NCBI RefSeq assembly: GCF_002043005.1
Contig: NZ_CP020330.1
Coordinates: forward strand, 4,296,001-4,360,000
Direction: 5' to 3'
Origin: Martelella mediterranea DSM 17316
Lineage (GTDB): Bacteria > Pseudomonadota > Alphaproteobacteria > Rhizobiales > Rhizobiaceae
Length of the DNA: 64,000 bases
Shown: positions 55,597-64,000 of the stretch, one piece after another
How positions within the stretch are numbered: position 1 is the stretch's first letter
How the letters are laid out: every line of letters begins with the position of its first letter
The notes under the pieces: generated by a model
The model's input: only the letters and a program-made list of their open reading frames with translations
Told to the model about the DNA's origin: nothing
The model's database searches: none
Made by a program: the position numbers and the translations under genes

Positions 55597-57480
55597 ATGC
55601 AAGGTTTCAAAGCCGGTTGGTATCGCAAGCTCGCGCTTATGACGCCCTACAAGCCATGGCACCATTGCCTGCGGATTTCGCTCGGCACCGGCCTGCCGCT
55701 GCTCGCTGGCGTTCTTTCCGGCGACATCGCGCCGTTTCTCTATGCCGCGCTCGGCGCGTTCCTGACCGAGGTCACGACCCGGCTCGGCCCCTATCGCGAG
55801 CGGTTCCGGATGATCGCGATTTCGACCGCGATCGGCGCCATCGGATGCCTGATCGGACCGGTGATTGCCGGTCACGGCCCGACGACCTTTCTCGTCCTGA
55901 TGCTTGTCGGCCTCGCCTCCGGCATCATCAGCAGCTATGGCGCCGCGTTTTCGACTGGCGCACTGTACATGCTGGTGCTTGCCATCGTTCATGCCAGCAC
56001 CGCGGGCAGCATGCCGGCATGGGCGGTCGGCGCCTGTTTCGTCGCGGGCGCCGCCCTGGTCACGGCCATGCTTGCCATTGACGCCCTTGCCGACCACGAC
56101 AGGCCCGAACGCATATTGCGCGCAAACCTCATCCGCGCGCTGGCCCAATTGGCCCGCGCCAGGGACCGCGCCGCCGCCGAGACCGCCCGCCGCGCCGTGA
56201 CCGACCAGACCAAGGCCGCCTATGACATGCTGATCGAGAAGCGCAGCCACGACGCCGGCCGCACGCGGGACATGGCACGCAGCGCCAACATGCTGTCGCT
56301 CGCCCATCAGCTGACCATGGCGATCATCGGCGCGCACCGCGACCCCAAGGCCCGGCAGGCGGCGGCCGACATGCTGGACGCCGTGGCAAACGCGCACGAG
56401 GCCAATGGTCGCCAGCCCTCTCTGGAAGGCGATGGCGAACTCGCCCGGCTGTGCCGCCAACTCTCCGATACGCTCTGGCGAACGAATACTGTCGAACGCG
56501 GCTCAGCCGATGCGACCCGCCGCCACGCGCCGCATCTCTCGCGCGCGGCGTTTCAGACCTGCCTCCGCAAGCTGATCGTCGGGCGCGAGGTCATCGACGC
56601 CGCGCTGCGGCTTGCGCTTTGCATCGGCATTGCGGAAATCGCCGGACGCTTCGTCTCCGGCGATCATGCCTATTGGGTGCCGATCACCGTCGCCATCATC
56701 ATGAAACCCGATTTCGGATCGGTGTTCGTGCGCGCCGTCCACCGCAGCATCGGCACCGTCATCGGCGTGCTGATCGGGATGGCGCTGATCAAGCTGATCC
56801 CCGACCGGCTCGGGCTGGTCGCCGCCATCGCCGTGCTTGCCGCTCTCCAGCCATTGGCGGCACTGCGCAGCTATGCCGCGAAGGTGGTGTTGCTCACCCC
56901 CGTGGTCCTGCTCATGATCGAGATCGCGGTTCCCGCAGCCCCGTTTCACTATGGTCTCCAGCGGCTTGACGACACCCTGGTCGGCGCGGCGATCGTGCTC
57001 GTTTTCGGCTACCTGATCTGGCCTCGCTCCCAGGGCATCAGGATCGCGAGCGCCTTTGCGGCATCAAACCAGGCCGTCGCGGATTTTCTCGCCGCAGCCT
57101 CCGGCAGCGGCGCGGAAAGCGTTGGCAAAAACCTCGGAGAAAAGGAGTTTGCCGCCTATCGCAAGCTTTCCGACCTGCGCACCCAGCTTCAGAAACTGAG
57201 CGCCGAACCGCCGCCGGCAGGCCGCGAGGCCGCTTCGTGGTTTCCCGCCGTCGTTGGCGCGGAACGCCTCTGCGATGCGATTTCCGCCTATGCCGACGGA
57301 TGCAAATGCGGCGAGCCGCCGCCGGATCCGGAACGGATCACCCCCGCCGAACAGGCGATGGCCGATCTGAGGGCTCATATGCCGCGACCAACGCGCACCG
57401 AGAAAACCGACCGGTTCACCGCCGTGGAAGCCGAAATCGACTGGCTTGCCGACTATCTGCGCAACCTGCCATCCGGGTGA
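55597..57480 (+). CDS. FUSC-family membrane protein (aromatic-acid-exporter type)
   Basis: This encodes a 627-residue protein with two hydrophobic blocks of about five or six TM helices each. They cover about residues 20-165 (LPLLAGVLSGDIAPFLYAAL) and 345-475 (GDHAYWVPITVAIIMKPDFG). Each is followed by a cytoplasmic helical region. FGSVFVRAVHRSIGTVIGVLIG is the FUSC hallmark shared with AaeB and YccS. Such proteins are implicated in export of aromatic acids, usually with an HlyD-like partner, which is absent here. AGGAAG precedes the ATG at 55597. Confidence 0.87.
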   Translation: MQGFKAGWYRKLALMTPYKPWHHCLRISLGTGLPLLAGVLSGDIAPFLYAALGAFLTEVTTRLGPYRERFRMIAISTAIGAIGCLIGPVIAGHGPTTFLVLMLVGLASGIISSYGAAFSTGALYMLVLAIVHASTAGSMPAWAVGACFVAGAALVTAMLAIDALADHDRPERILRANLIRALAQLARARDRAAAETARRAVTDQTKAAYDMLIEKRSHDAGRTRDMARSANMLSLAHQLTMAIIGAHRDPKARQAAADMLDAVANAHEANGRQPSLEGDGELARLCRQLSDTLWRTNTVERGSADATRRHAPHLSRAAFQTCLRKLIVGREVIDAALRLALCIGIAEIAGRFVSGDHAYWVPITVAIIMKPDFGSVFVRAVHRSIGTVIGVLIGMALIKLIPDRLGLVAAIAVLAALQPLAALRSYAAKVVLLTPVVLLMIEIAVPAAPFHYGLQRLDDTLVGAAIVLVFGYLIWPRSQGIRIASAFAASNQAVADFLAAASGSGAESVGKNLGEKEFAAYRKLSDLRTQLQKLSAEPPPAGREAASWFPAVVGAERLCDAISAYADGCKCGEPPPDPERITPAEQAMADLRAHMPRPTRTEKTDRFTAVEAEIDWLADYLRNLPSG

Positions 57481-57499
57481 CCGCGACCCTTTCCGTCTC

Positions 57500-58321
57500 T
57501 CAGAGAGAGCCGTCCTTCATGTAGGATTGCGGCGGCACCCCGAAATGGCGGCGGAAGGCGGCAACGAAGGCGCTCACGCTTTGATAGCCGAGCCGCCCGG
57601 CGATCTCCGTGCTGCTTCTTCCGTGGCCGAGATCGTTGACCGCCTCCATCAGCCTGAGCCGGCTGCGCCATTCGGAAAAGCTGAACCCGGTCTCGCGGCG
57701 GAACAGACGCTCGAGCGTACGCACGCCCGCGCCCGAAGAGCGCGCCAGTTCCTCCAGATTGGCATGATCGTCCGGGCTTTCAAGCAGGCGGCCGGTGACG
57801 CGCTTGAGGCGCGGATCGCTGCCGGCGGGCAGGCTGAGGGGCGCGGACGGCAGTGTCGCCAGTTCATCGATGATGACCTCTGACAGCCGCGAAAGCCGCT
57901 CGTCCTTGTCGGCCGCCTCCTCCAGCGCCAGCGCGCGAAACTTGAGGATCAGATGCCGCATCAGCGCGGTCATGTGCAGAACCTCGCAGGCGCTCTTGCC
58001 GACGCGGGTCACGGAGGGGTCGATATAGATGAAACAGGCCGCGACATCGGTTTCCATCGCCACCGCATGCACGACCCCGCCCGGTATCCAGACGCAGTGG
58101 CTGGAGGGCGCGAGCCAGTGCGTGCCGCCGGAGCGCACCCGCAATATCCCCTCCTCCGCCCACAAAAGCTGGCCGCGCGGATGAGAATGCGATTCGCGGC
58201 CGACCTCGCCCGCCTTCCAGCGCCGCACCCGCGCCATGACGGGACGCTCGGGGTCGAGGACCGAACCCGGCGCCTCGTCCTCGAAGAAGATTGTCGGAAA
58301 CGCGATATCGTTTGGCATCAT
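57500..58321 (-). CDS. AraC-family transcriptional regulator with cupin domain
   Basis: This encodes a 273-residue regulator. The N-terminal cupin (HSHPRGQLLWAEEGILRVRSGGTHW, IPGGVVHAV) probably senses a small molecule. The C-terminal double helix-turn-helix covers about residues 175-268 (LEELARSSGAGVRTLERLF; STEIAGRLGYQSVSAFVAAFRRHFGVPP). It is divergent from the SLC13 transporter gene, with only 65 nt between them. That gap carries a perfect inverted repeat, so it most likely controls the transporter and itself. Confidence 0.9.
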   Translation of the reverse strand: MMPNDIAFPTIFFEDEAPGSVLDPERPVMARVRRWKAGEVGRESHSHPRGQLLWAEEGILRVRSGGTHWLAPSSHCVWIPGGVVHAVAMETDVAACFIYIDPSVTRVGKSACEVLHMTALMRHLILKFRALALEEAADKDERLSRLSEVIIDELATLPSAPLSLPAGSDPRLKRVTGRLLESPDDHANLEELARSSGAGVRTLERLFRRETGFSFSEWRSRLRLMEAVNDLGHGRSSTEIAGRLGYQSVSAFVAAFRRHFGVPPQSYMKDGSL

Positions 58322-58335
58322 GTAGCAGTTCCGCA

Positions 58336-58369
58336 GTTCTTTCCGATCTCATACACTGACCGAAAGAAC
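58336..58369. promoter_or_regulatory. Inverted repeat, probable operator of the AraC-type regulator
   Basis: GTTCTTTC (58336-58343) and GAAAGAAC (58362-58369) are perfect inverted repeats with an 18-nt spacer. They occupy the centre of the 65-nt divergent gap. The spacing places both arms on about the same face of the helix two and a half turns apart. Confidence 0.6.
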
Positions 58370-58386
58370 AATCCAAAGGCTTATCG

Positions 58387-59769
58387 ATGCCGACCTACAA
58401 GAAACTTATCGTCGCGGGCATCGCCATACTGGCGATCATATTCGCATTTTTTCCCGTCTCCTTCATGACCCCGGATCAGGCCCGCACCCTGGGCCTAGTG
58501 CTGGTGACGCTCAGCCTCTGGGCAACCGGCCTGGTGCCGCCCTATCTGGCCAGCCTGCTGTTCTTCGTCATCGCCCTGCTGTTGAAACTCGCGCCGCCGG
58601 AGGTGGTGTTTTCCGGGTTCCATTCCGCCGCGATGTGGCTGATATTCTCCGGGCTCCTGGTTGCCGCGGCCATTAAAAGCTCCGGCCTAAGCGAAAAGAT
58701 CGGTTCCGCTCTGCTCGGACGCTTTTCCGGAAGCTATGTCTTTCTGATATCCGGCATATTCGCGATCTCGATCGTGCTGTCCTTCGTGATGCCCTCGTCG
58801 CTCGGGCGATTCTTCCTGCTCTGGCCGATTGCCGCAGCCCTTGCCGATGGCCTTGGCTTCGAGAAGGGAACGACCGGGCGAACCGCGATTGCCATCGCAG
58901 TCACCTTCGGCTGCCATATTCCCGGTTTCGCTCTGCTGCCTTCCAACGTACCCAATCTCGTTCTCGCCGGCGCTGCCCAGACGATCTATGGCATCGACCT
59001 TACCTATGCCTCCTACATGGCGCTGCACTTCCCGATCCTGGGGCTTTTGAAAAGCATCATCATGGTCGTGCTGATCGTCCGAATCTTTCCCGATACGCCG
59101 AGACCGAAGAGCGACGGCGGTAAGGCGGAGGTCGCCTCGCGTCCGCTTGGCTGGCGGCAATGGTATGTCGTCGTTATTCTCGTCACGACGCTCGCCTTCT
59201 GGATGACCGATACGTTACACGGCATCAATCCGGCCTGGGTCGGTATTGCCGCCTCGATCGCGCTGCTATGGCCTGGCGTGGGGCCGGTCGGGCCGGCCGA
59301 ATTCGACAAGCATGTGAATTTCAGCGTATTGCTGTTCATGGGCGGTTTTCTGGCGCTTGGCGCCGTCGTCAATTTCACCGGTCTCGGGATCGTGATCGCC
59401 CATGGCATGGAACGCTTCCTGCCGCTCGAACCCGGCCAGGATTTTCTGAACTTCATGTCTTTGTCGCTGATCGCCTTCGTGGTCGGCATCATATCGATCC
59501 TGCCGGGCGTGCCCGCCGTCTTGACCCCGATGGCGGGCGAACTGGCGGAACTGACCGGCTTCAGCGTGATGGCGGTATTGATGACGCAGGTCATCGGCTT
59601 CTCGACCATCCTGTTTCCCTACCAGTCCGCCCCGTTGATGGTCGGCATGCAGGTCACCGAGCAGCCGGTGGCCAAGCTGATGAAGATCCTCCTGCCGCTG
59701 GCGGCGATCACCGCGCTGATCCTGGTTCCCCTCGACTTCCTGTGGTGGAGACTTCTTGGGGTCATCTGA
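58387..59769 (+). CDS. SLC13/DASS-family anion transporter
   Basis: This encodes a 460-residue permease with about eleven TM segments and the family's two-fold repeat. The first half has PSSLGRFFLLWPIAAALADGLG and GCHIPGFALLPSNVPNLV; the second has VGIISILPGVPAVLTPMAGEL and IGFSTILFPYQSAPLMVG. The SNT sodium and carboxylate motifs are altered (PSNVPN, LPGVPA), so the substrate may not be a typical dicarboxylate. Expression probably depends on the divergent AraC-type regulator. Confidence 0.87.
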   Translation: MPTYKKLIVAGIAILAIIFAFFPVSFMTPDQARTLGLVLVTLSLWATGLVPPYLASLLFFVIALLLKLAPPEVVFSGFHSAAMWLIFSGLLVAAAIKSSGLSEKIGSALLGRFSGSYVFLISGIFAISIVLSFVMPSSLGRFFLLWPIAAALADGLGFEKGTTGRTAIAIAVTFGCHIPGFALLPSNVPNLVLAGAAQTIYGIDLTYASYMALHFPILGLLKSIIMVVLIVRIFPDTPRPKSDGGKAEVASRPLGWRQWYVVVILVTTLAFWMTDTLHGINPAWVGIAASIALLWPGVGPVGPAEFDKHVNFSVLLFMGGFLALGAVVNFTGLGIVIAHGMERFLPLEPGQDFLNFMSLSLIAFVVGIISILPGVPAVLTPMAGELAELTGFSVMAVLMTQVIGFSTILFPYQSAPLMVGMQVTEQPVAKLMKILLPLAAITALILVPLDFLWWRLLGVI

Positions 59770-59801
59770 GGCTTGAGGCACCCGGCATTCCGACATAGAC
59801 A

Positions 59802-60278
59802 ATGCCCATGACCCTGCGCATTGCCCTTTACCAGCCGGATATCGCCGGCAATACCGGCACGATCCTCAGGCTCGCCGCCTGCCTCGGCCTTGCCGTCGAT
59901 ATCATCGAGCCGGCGGGGTTCGCGCTGTCCGACCGGAACCTCAAGCGGGCGGGACTGGATTATATCGCGAGCGCCGTCCTGACCCGGCATGTCGACTGGG
60001 AGGCCTTCGAGGCCTTCCGGCGCGATAGCGGCCGGCGCCTTGTACTGGCCTCCACGAAGGCAAGTGTCGGCCATACCGAGTTCGCCTATCGGCCAGATGA
60101 CATCCTGCTGTTCGGCGGCGAGAGCGCCGGCGTGCCCGATCATGTCCATAAGGCCGCCGACCATCGGGTGCGGATCCTGATGGCTGAGGGGCAGCGTTCG
60201 ATCAATCTCGCGGTATCCGCGGGCATCGTCGCGGCCGAGGCGATGCGCCAGACGGGTGGTTTCGAGGGGCTTTCCTGA
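59802..60278 (+). CDS. trmL: tRNA (cytidine/uridine-34 2'-O)-methyltransferase
   Basis: This encodes a 158-residue SPOUT enzyme that methylates the wobble ribose of certain tRNA-Leu species. The knot region is visible in motif 2 (DDILLFGGESAGVPDHVH) and motif 3 (RILMAEGQRSINLAVSAGIVAAEA). The N-terminus, IALYQPDIAGNTGTILRLAA, carries the substrate Asn motif. The length matches YibK/TrmL. Start ATG at 59802 or 59808 (two residues shorter). Confidence 0.93.
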   Translation: MPMTLRIALYQPDIAGNTGTILRLAACLGLAVDIIEPAGFALSDRNLKRAGLDYIASAVLTRHVDWEAFEAFRRDSGRRLVLASTKASVGHTEFAYRPDDILLFGGESAGVPDHVHKAADHRVRILMAEGQRSINLAVSAGIVAAEAMRQTGGFEGLS

Positions 60279-60284
60279 CCGCGA

Positions 60285-60536
60285 TCAGTCGGCGGAGGAG
60301 AGCCGCCGCATGGTGAATTCGATCCGGTCGTCGCCGGTCACGCGCCAGCTTTCAACTTCGGTCCAATAGGCCGCCTTGGGATAGCTCTGGAACCACTCGC
60401 GCGCCTTGGCGCGGGCATCCTCGCGGGCGAGGCAATAACGCTCGCGCACGAACCCGTCGCTCTTTTCCCGCGCCCGGTGTTCCCGGATGCGTTTTTTCAG
60501 CCCCGCCATTGAAGGCGGCTTTGGAACATTGGCCAT
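60285..60536 (-). CDS. Small basic hypothetical protein
   Basis: This encodes an 83-residue protein. The helical, Arg/Lys-rich N-terminal half includes MAGLKKRIREHRAREKSD. The second half resembles a small alpha-beta fold (AYWTEVESWRVTGDDRIEFTMRRL). No family recognised. AAGGA precedes the ATG at 60536. It is convergent with trmL, 7 nt apart, and divergent from hemF. Confidence 0.7.
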   Translation of the reverse strand: MANVPKPPSMAGLKKRIREHRAREKSDGFVRERYCLAREDARAKAREWFQSYPKAAYWTEVESWRVTGDDRIEFTMRRLSSAD

Positions 60537-60643
60537 CACGCTATCCTTCATTCTTCAAAGAAGATAAGGTTTTCATCTGATCTTTGCGAGTCAAATCAAA
60601 AGCCCGGGTCAACGGGCGTTTCAGTCTTGAGTGGAGTGCATCT

Positions 60644-61555
60644 ATGGAACGGCCGCAATTGCCCGTGGGTCTGCCGGACGATATCGAAGACAAAAAAGCC
60701 GCCTCAAAGGCCTGGTTCGAAAGCCTCCGGGACACGATCTGCGCCGGCTTCGAGGCCCTGGAACGCGAGCTGACGGGCCCGATGAGCGATCTCGAACCCG
60801 GCCGTTTCGAGGTCAAGGACTGGACCCGCGAAAACGGCGAAGGCGGCGGCCGGATGTCGACCATGCATGGCCGCGTGTTCGAGAAGGCGGCGGTCCACAC
60901 CTCCACCGTCGAGGGCGTTTTTTCGCCGGAGATGGCCGCCAACATGCCGGGCGTCGACGAGGAGACGCGCTATTGGGCGAGCGGCATCTCGCTGATCGCC
61001 CATCCCGTCAACCCGCATGTGCCGGCCGTGCACATGAACACCCGCATGATCGTCACCAAGAGCTGGTGGTTCGGCGGCGGCGCGGACCTGACGCCCGTGC
61101 TTTCCCGCCGGCGCAAGCAGGAAGACCCCGACAGCATGCTGTTTCACCGCGCCATGGAGATCGCCTGCAACCGCCATCAGGCCGTCATCGACTACAAGAA
61201 GCTGAAGACATGGTGCGACGAGTATTTCTACCTGCCGCACCGCAAGGAAGCGCGCGGCATTGGCGGGGTGTTCTTCGACTGGCAGCATTCGGCGGATGAC
61301 AAGGGCGGGCTCGATGCCGATTTCGCTTTCGTTCAGGATATCGGCCGGGCGTTCAATCTGGTCTATCCGCGGATCGTGCGCTCCAACTTCAATCACGAAT
61401 GGACGTCGGAGGATCGCGACGAGCAGCTGATCCGCCGCGGGCGCTATGTCGAGTTCAACCTGCTCTACGATCGCGGAACCGTTTTCGGCCTGAAAACCGG
61501 GGGCAATATCGAGGCAATCCTGTCCTCGCTGCCGCCTGTCACAAGATGGCCTTAA
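60644..61555 (+). CDS. hemF: Oxygen-dependent coproporphyrinogen III oxidase
   Basis: This encodes a 303-residue enzyme that converts coproporphyrinogen III to protoporphyrinogen IX with O2. Family signatures are [63 protein letters not shown] and [19 protein letters not shown] (the C-terminal signature). GGAG lies eight bases before the ATG at 60644. The gene is monocistronic and would be needed only in aerobic growth. Confidence 0.96.
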   Translation: MERPQLPVGLPDDIEDKKAASKAWFESLRDTICAGFEALERELTGPMSDLEPGRFEVKDWTRENGEGGGRMSTMHGRVFEKAAVHTSTVEGVFSPEMAANMPGVDEETRYWASGISLIAHPVNPHVPAVHMNTRMIVTKSWWFGGGADLTPVLSRRRKQEDPDSMLFHRAMEIACNRHQAVIDYKKLKTWCDEYFYLPHRKEARGIGGVFFDWQHSADDKGGLDADFAFVQDIGRAFNLVYPRIVRSNFNHEWTSEDRDEQLIRRGRYVEFNLLYDRGTVFGLKTGGNIEAILSSLPPVTRWP

Positions 61556-61676
61556 TTCTAAATCGTTACAGTTAATTTTTTATCAAACTATCGCCTTGTT
61601 CACCTTGCATTCATAGGGTCGTTGCACCACGTCAGTATAAGACTTGATTGTAAACTTGTTCGGGAGGAGCTGAACA

Positions 61677-61847
61677 ATGACGAAGAAAGTCGAAATCAAG
61701 GAATACAAGCATAAACAGGACGACCAGAAGCCGAAACCGCGCAAGGTTGCGGCCTCTGAGGAGAATGCGCGTACGGGCCATATCGCCCACCTGCATCGTC
61801 GGCCCTGCGAGGGTTCGGCCGTGTTTGAAACCTGGGCCCGGCACTAA
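61677..61847 (+). CDS. Small basic protein of unknown function
   Basis: This encodes a 56-residue protein beginning MTKKVEIKEYKHKQDDQKPK and ending with ETWARH. It is highly charged and Lys/Arg-rich, with no hydrophobic segment and one Cys, so it is probably cytoplasmic and partly disordered. A very strong GGGAGGAG lies about ten bases before the ATG at 61677. Together with G/C-rich third codon positions this supports a real gene despite its shortness. It precedes a DUF1059 gene by 109 nt in the same direction. Confidence 0.6.
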   Translation: MTKKVEIKEYKHKQDDQKPKPRKVAASEENARTGHIAHLHRRPCEGSAVFETWARH

Positions 61848-61854
61848 GACAGGG

Positions 61855-61876
61855 AGCCGTGAATGACGGCTCCGAT
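61855..61876 (+). other. Intergenic hairpin between the two small genes
   Basis: GGAGCCGT pairs with ACGGCTCC around a short GAATG loop, a few bases after the first small gene's stop. No T-run follows, so it is more likely an mRNA-processing or stability element than a terminator. Confidence 0.45.
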
Positions 61877-61956
61877 CGGGCCCGCCGCGACCCGCGGCGC
61901 TCAGCAAAGACCTCCCGGTCCTTGCCGGCTGGGAGGCCAACCACAAGGAGGAAGCC

Positions 61957-62139
61957 ATGAAACGCTTTGATTGCGGTTCACTCGTACCCGGTTGCACCTT
62001 TCATGCCAGTGCGGACGAGGAGGCGGAAGTCGTCCGTCGCGCCGTCGAGCATATGAGGACAACCCATGGCGAGACCATTATTCGCGAGAATATGGTCGAC
62101 AACATCAAGGCGCGCATCAAGGACGAGGAAAAGGTTTAG
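61957..62139 (+). CDS. DUF1059 domain protein
   Basis: This encodes a 60-residue protein comprising a single DUF1059 domain: KRFDCGSLVPGCTFHASADEE, with the two conserved Cys, then VVRRAVEHMRTTHG with the His near the end. The Cys/His pattern may bind a metal. The function of the family is unknown. AAGGAGGAA lies directly before the ATG at 61957. It is convergent with cca and overlaps its 3' end by four bases. Confidence 0.82.
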   Translation: MKRFDCGSLVPGCTFHASADEEAEVVRRAVEHMRTTHGETIIRENMVDNIKARIKDEEKV

Positions 62140-63401
62140 GCCTTATCCTTGCGAAGCGCGTCGAGCCGGGCGGCGAGCGCTGCCCGGTCAGCTTTGAAAT
62201 CGCCTTCGATCCACCAGTCTTCCAGCTTTTTCAGATAGTCGCCGACCGCCGGCCCCGCCGGCACGCCGGCAGCGACGATATCGCCGCCCGAAAACGGCAT
62301 TTGCGGCTTTTCCCATCTCTCCGCGAAATCGACCAGTTGCCCGAGCTTGCCGGCCTCGCCTGCCGCGTCGAGATCGCCTGCGGCGGCCTTGCCGCGCGCG
62401 CTCGCCAGCGCCAGTTTCAGCCTGATGAGAATGCCGTCCCTGCCATTGCGATAGAGCAGCTTGCGCAATGCCAGCGCCGTGGTTGCGCCGCTGATGGCGG
62501 GCGCCGTCGCGAAGGCGAGGAAGAGCGCACGCTCGGCATTGGAGAATTTCAGCCGGTCGGCGAGTTCAGTGACACGGACGTCATAGGGCGGAATGATCGC
62601 GGCAAGCCGCAGATAAGGGTCCGGCTGCCAGCCGAGCGCGGCTTCGCAATCGATCAGCGCGGGGATGGCATCGATCCCCCATTTCTCGCTTTCCGGCACG
62701 ATGGCGGTCAAAATCCCGGTCTGACGCATCCATAGCAGCGCGCGCGAGGGATCGCGGGCGGTCAGCAGCTTCTTCGTCTCCGCCCACACCCGCTCGGCCG
62801 AAAGCGATGCGAGACCGTCGCGCGCGCGAGCCGAGGCGCGAAGGCCGTCCGCATCCGGCCTGCCGCCGCCATACCAGGCGAAGAACCGGAAAAACCGCAG
62901 AATCCGGAGATAATCCTCCCGGATCCGCGTTTCCGCCTCGCCGATGAACCGCACCGTCTTCGTCTCGATATCGGCAAGCCCGCCGACCGGGTCATGGATC
63001 TTGCCATCGGCATCGGCATAGAGCGCGTTGATGGTGAAGTCGCGTCGCGCGGCGTCCTCGGCCCAGTCGGTGCCGAAGCGCACCGTCGCGTGGCGGCCGA
63101 AGGTTTCGACATCGGCGCGCAGCGTGGTCGTCTCGAAGGGCTTGCCCTCGCAGACCACCGTGACAGTGCCATGATCGATCCCGGTCGGGATCGCCTTCAT
63201 GCCGGCATCCTTCGCCCGGGCCATGACGGCGTCGGGCACAAGCGTCGTCGCAAGGTCGATATCACCGACAGGCTGATCCATCAGCGCATTGCGCACCGCG
63301 CCGCCGACAATGCGGGTTTCGCCGCCCTCGCCGTTCAGAATTCCAAGAACCGTCTTCAGCCGGTCGTCTTTGAACCAGTCCTGATTGCAGAGCTTGGTCA
63401 A
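62136..63401 (-). CDS. cca: CCA tRNA nucleotidyltransferase / poly(A) polymerase family
   Basis: This encodes a 421-residue class II nucleotidyltransferase that adds CCA to tRNA 3' ends. The catalytic motif is RIVGGAVRNALMDQPVGDIDLATTLVPD (DxD). The flexible-loop and base-recognition region follows, with RRDFTINALYADADGKIHDPVGGLADI, RIREDYLRILRFFRFFAWYGG and a helical C-terminal body. ATG at 63401. Its start overlaps the upstream NUDIX gene's stop by four bases, a common pairing in Rhizobiales. Confidence 0.93.
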   Translation of the reverse strand: MTKLCNQDWFKDDRLKTVLGILNGEGGETRIVGGAVRNALMDQPVGDIDLATTLVPDAVMARAKDAGMKAIPTGIDHGTVTVVCEGKPFETTTLRADVETFGRHATVRFGTDWAEDAARRDFTINALYADADGKIHDPVGGLADIETKTVRFIGEAETRIREDYLRILRFFRFFAWYGGGRPDADGLRASARARDGLASLSAERVWAETKKLLTARDPSRALLWMRQTGILTAIVPESEKWGIDAIPALIDCEAALGWQPDPYLRLAAIIPPYDVRVTELADRLKFSNAERALFLAFATAPAISGATTALALRKLLYRNGRDGILIRLKLALASARGKAAAGDLDAAGEAGKLGQLVDFAERWEKPQMPFSGGDIVAAGVPAGPAVGDYLKKLEDWWIEGDFKADRAALAARLDALRKDKA

Positions 63402-64000
63402 GCGTAAAGCCTTTCGTAAATAGTCCTGACGATGCCGGCGGTTATGCCCCAGATTCGGTGATCGCCGAACTTGATTTCGTAGTACTGCCGCATCTGACCG
63501 CCCAACATCGCGGTGCCGCGGGCGTGGTTGGCGGGATCCATGATGAAGCCGAGCGGCACTTCGAACACCGCGTCGACCTCGTCCGGATTGATCTTCAGCG
63601 AAAAGCCGGGCCGCACCACCGACAGGATCGGCGTGATCCGGAAACCGCTGCCCGCAAGATAGTCCGGCAGCCGCGCCACCGGCTGGACGAAATTGCGAGC
63701 AATCCCGATTTCCTCCTCGGTTTCGCGCAGCGCCGCGTCCTCCGGGGACCGGTCCTCGGGATCGATCGAGCCGCCCGGAAAGGCGATCTGGCCGGAATGC
63801 TTGCGCAGCTTCGTGGTCCGCTGGGTGAAGATGACGCGCGCCTCGTCTCCATAGTCAACCACCGGCACCAGAACGGCGGCGGCCCGCATGTCGAGATCTT
63901 CGTAATAGGCGAAGAGGTCGGGATTGAGCTTGTGATCGCCATGATCGCGCCAGGCATGTTCCGGCGGCCGTCCGCGCTGGCTGAGCGCCCGTTCGCGAAA
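63398..64000 (-). CDS. CoA pyrophosphatase (NUDIX hydrolase), N-terminus beyond the window
   Basis: The frame is open from the window edge to the stop at 63398, at least 200 residues. Upstream of the internal Met at 63889 it continues in frame as FRERALSQRGRPPEHAWRD and HKLNPDLFAYYEDLD. The true start is therefore outside the window. The NudL-type CoA signature RTTKLRKHSGQIAFPGG and the NUDIX box ALRETEEEIGI are present. It should cleave CoA or acyl-CoA to phosphopantetheine and 3',5'-ADP. It overlaps cca by four bases. Confidence 0.9.
   Translation of the reverse strand, partial: FRERALSQRGRPPEHAWRDHGDHKLNPDLFAYYEDLDMRAAAVLVPVVDYGDEARVIFTQRTTKLRKHSGQIAFPGGSIDPEDRSPEDAALRETEEEIGIARNFVQPVARLPDYLAGSGFRITPILSVVRPGFSLKINPDEVDAVFEVPLGFIMDPANHARGTAMLGGQMRQYYEIKFGDHRIWGITAGIVRTIYERLYA

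Noticed and set aside
1..64000. CRISPR arrays, rRNA operons and prophage modules
   Set aside because: No regularly spaced direct repeats, rRNA-like sequence or phage structural genes were seen.

Overview
The window reads as a chromosomal segment of a GC-rich alphaproteobacterium of the order Hyphomicrobiales (Rhizobiales), probably Rhizobiaceae-like. The evidence is the gene order pyrB-pyrC-plsY-dprA with topA-rnr, the rplY/pth/clpS2/ychF cluster, Rhizobiales-type intergenic palindromes, and the petABC (bc1) operon. A genus such as Martelella is possible, but I cannot establish it from sequence alone. About 60 protein genes can be supported. I saw no rRNA, tRNA or CRISPR array.

Layout. 1-10.1 kb: a cut-off ISAs1-type transposase, a CBS protein, a rhomboid protease, a D,D-carboxypeptidase with SPOR domain, two tandem OmpA-type lipoproteins, and an RND pump with its adaptor. 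10.2-16.9 kb: a UvrD/PcrA helicase, the ybjN-proC-csaA operon, intergenic repeats and a complete IS110-family element, then ubiK. 16.9-29.2 kb: lgt with a MidA-type methyltransferase and pgeF, an M24 protein, a lipoprotein, prs, a PAS/GGDEF/EAL protein, pncA, azlCD and aminopeptidase P. 29.5-42.2 kb: a DUF1127-like protein, an AidB-like dehydrogenase, pyrB-pyrC-plsY-dprA, topA-rnr and rplY. 42.3-51.1 kb: a second GGDEF/EAL protein, pth, clpS2, ychF, glutathione peroxidase, apt and petABC. 51.3-64 kb: two ABC exporters, a FUSC protein, an AraC regulator divergent from an SLC13 transporter, trmL, hemF, small proteins, cca and a cut-off NUDIX CoA pyrophosphatase.

The most striking system is the IS110-family element (about 15276-16415). 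Its recombinase has the DEDD and serine residues of the family. The 178-nt non-coding end upstream of it folds into what looks like a complete bridge RNA: a 5' hairpin, a target-binding loop and a donor-binding loop. The two target guides match, by eye, the two halves of the palindromic repeat into which the element is inserted, across a CT core. The two donor guides match the element's own ends. An unoccupied copy of the same target lies about 2.4 kb away at 12831-12843. The bridge-RNA mechanism is known for IS110 elements such as IS621. What is new here is this element's readable guide set and its use of a dispersed intergenic palindrome as target.

Most other genes are housekeeping: cell envelope, nucleotide synthesis, translation, respiration and export. 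Secondary points of interest are an 18-codon leader ORF ahead of the ABC exporter pair, an FNR/FixK-like box in the same gap, a perfect inverted repeat between the AraC and SLC13 genes, a c-di-GMP protein with a degenerate GGDEF and no clear start codon, and an M24 protein that has lost the usual metal ligands.
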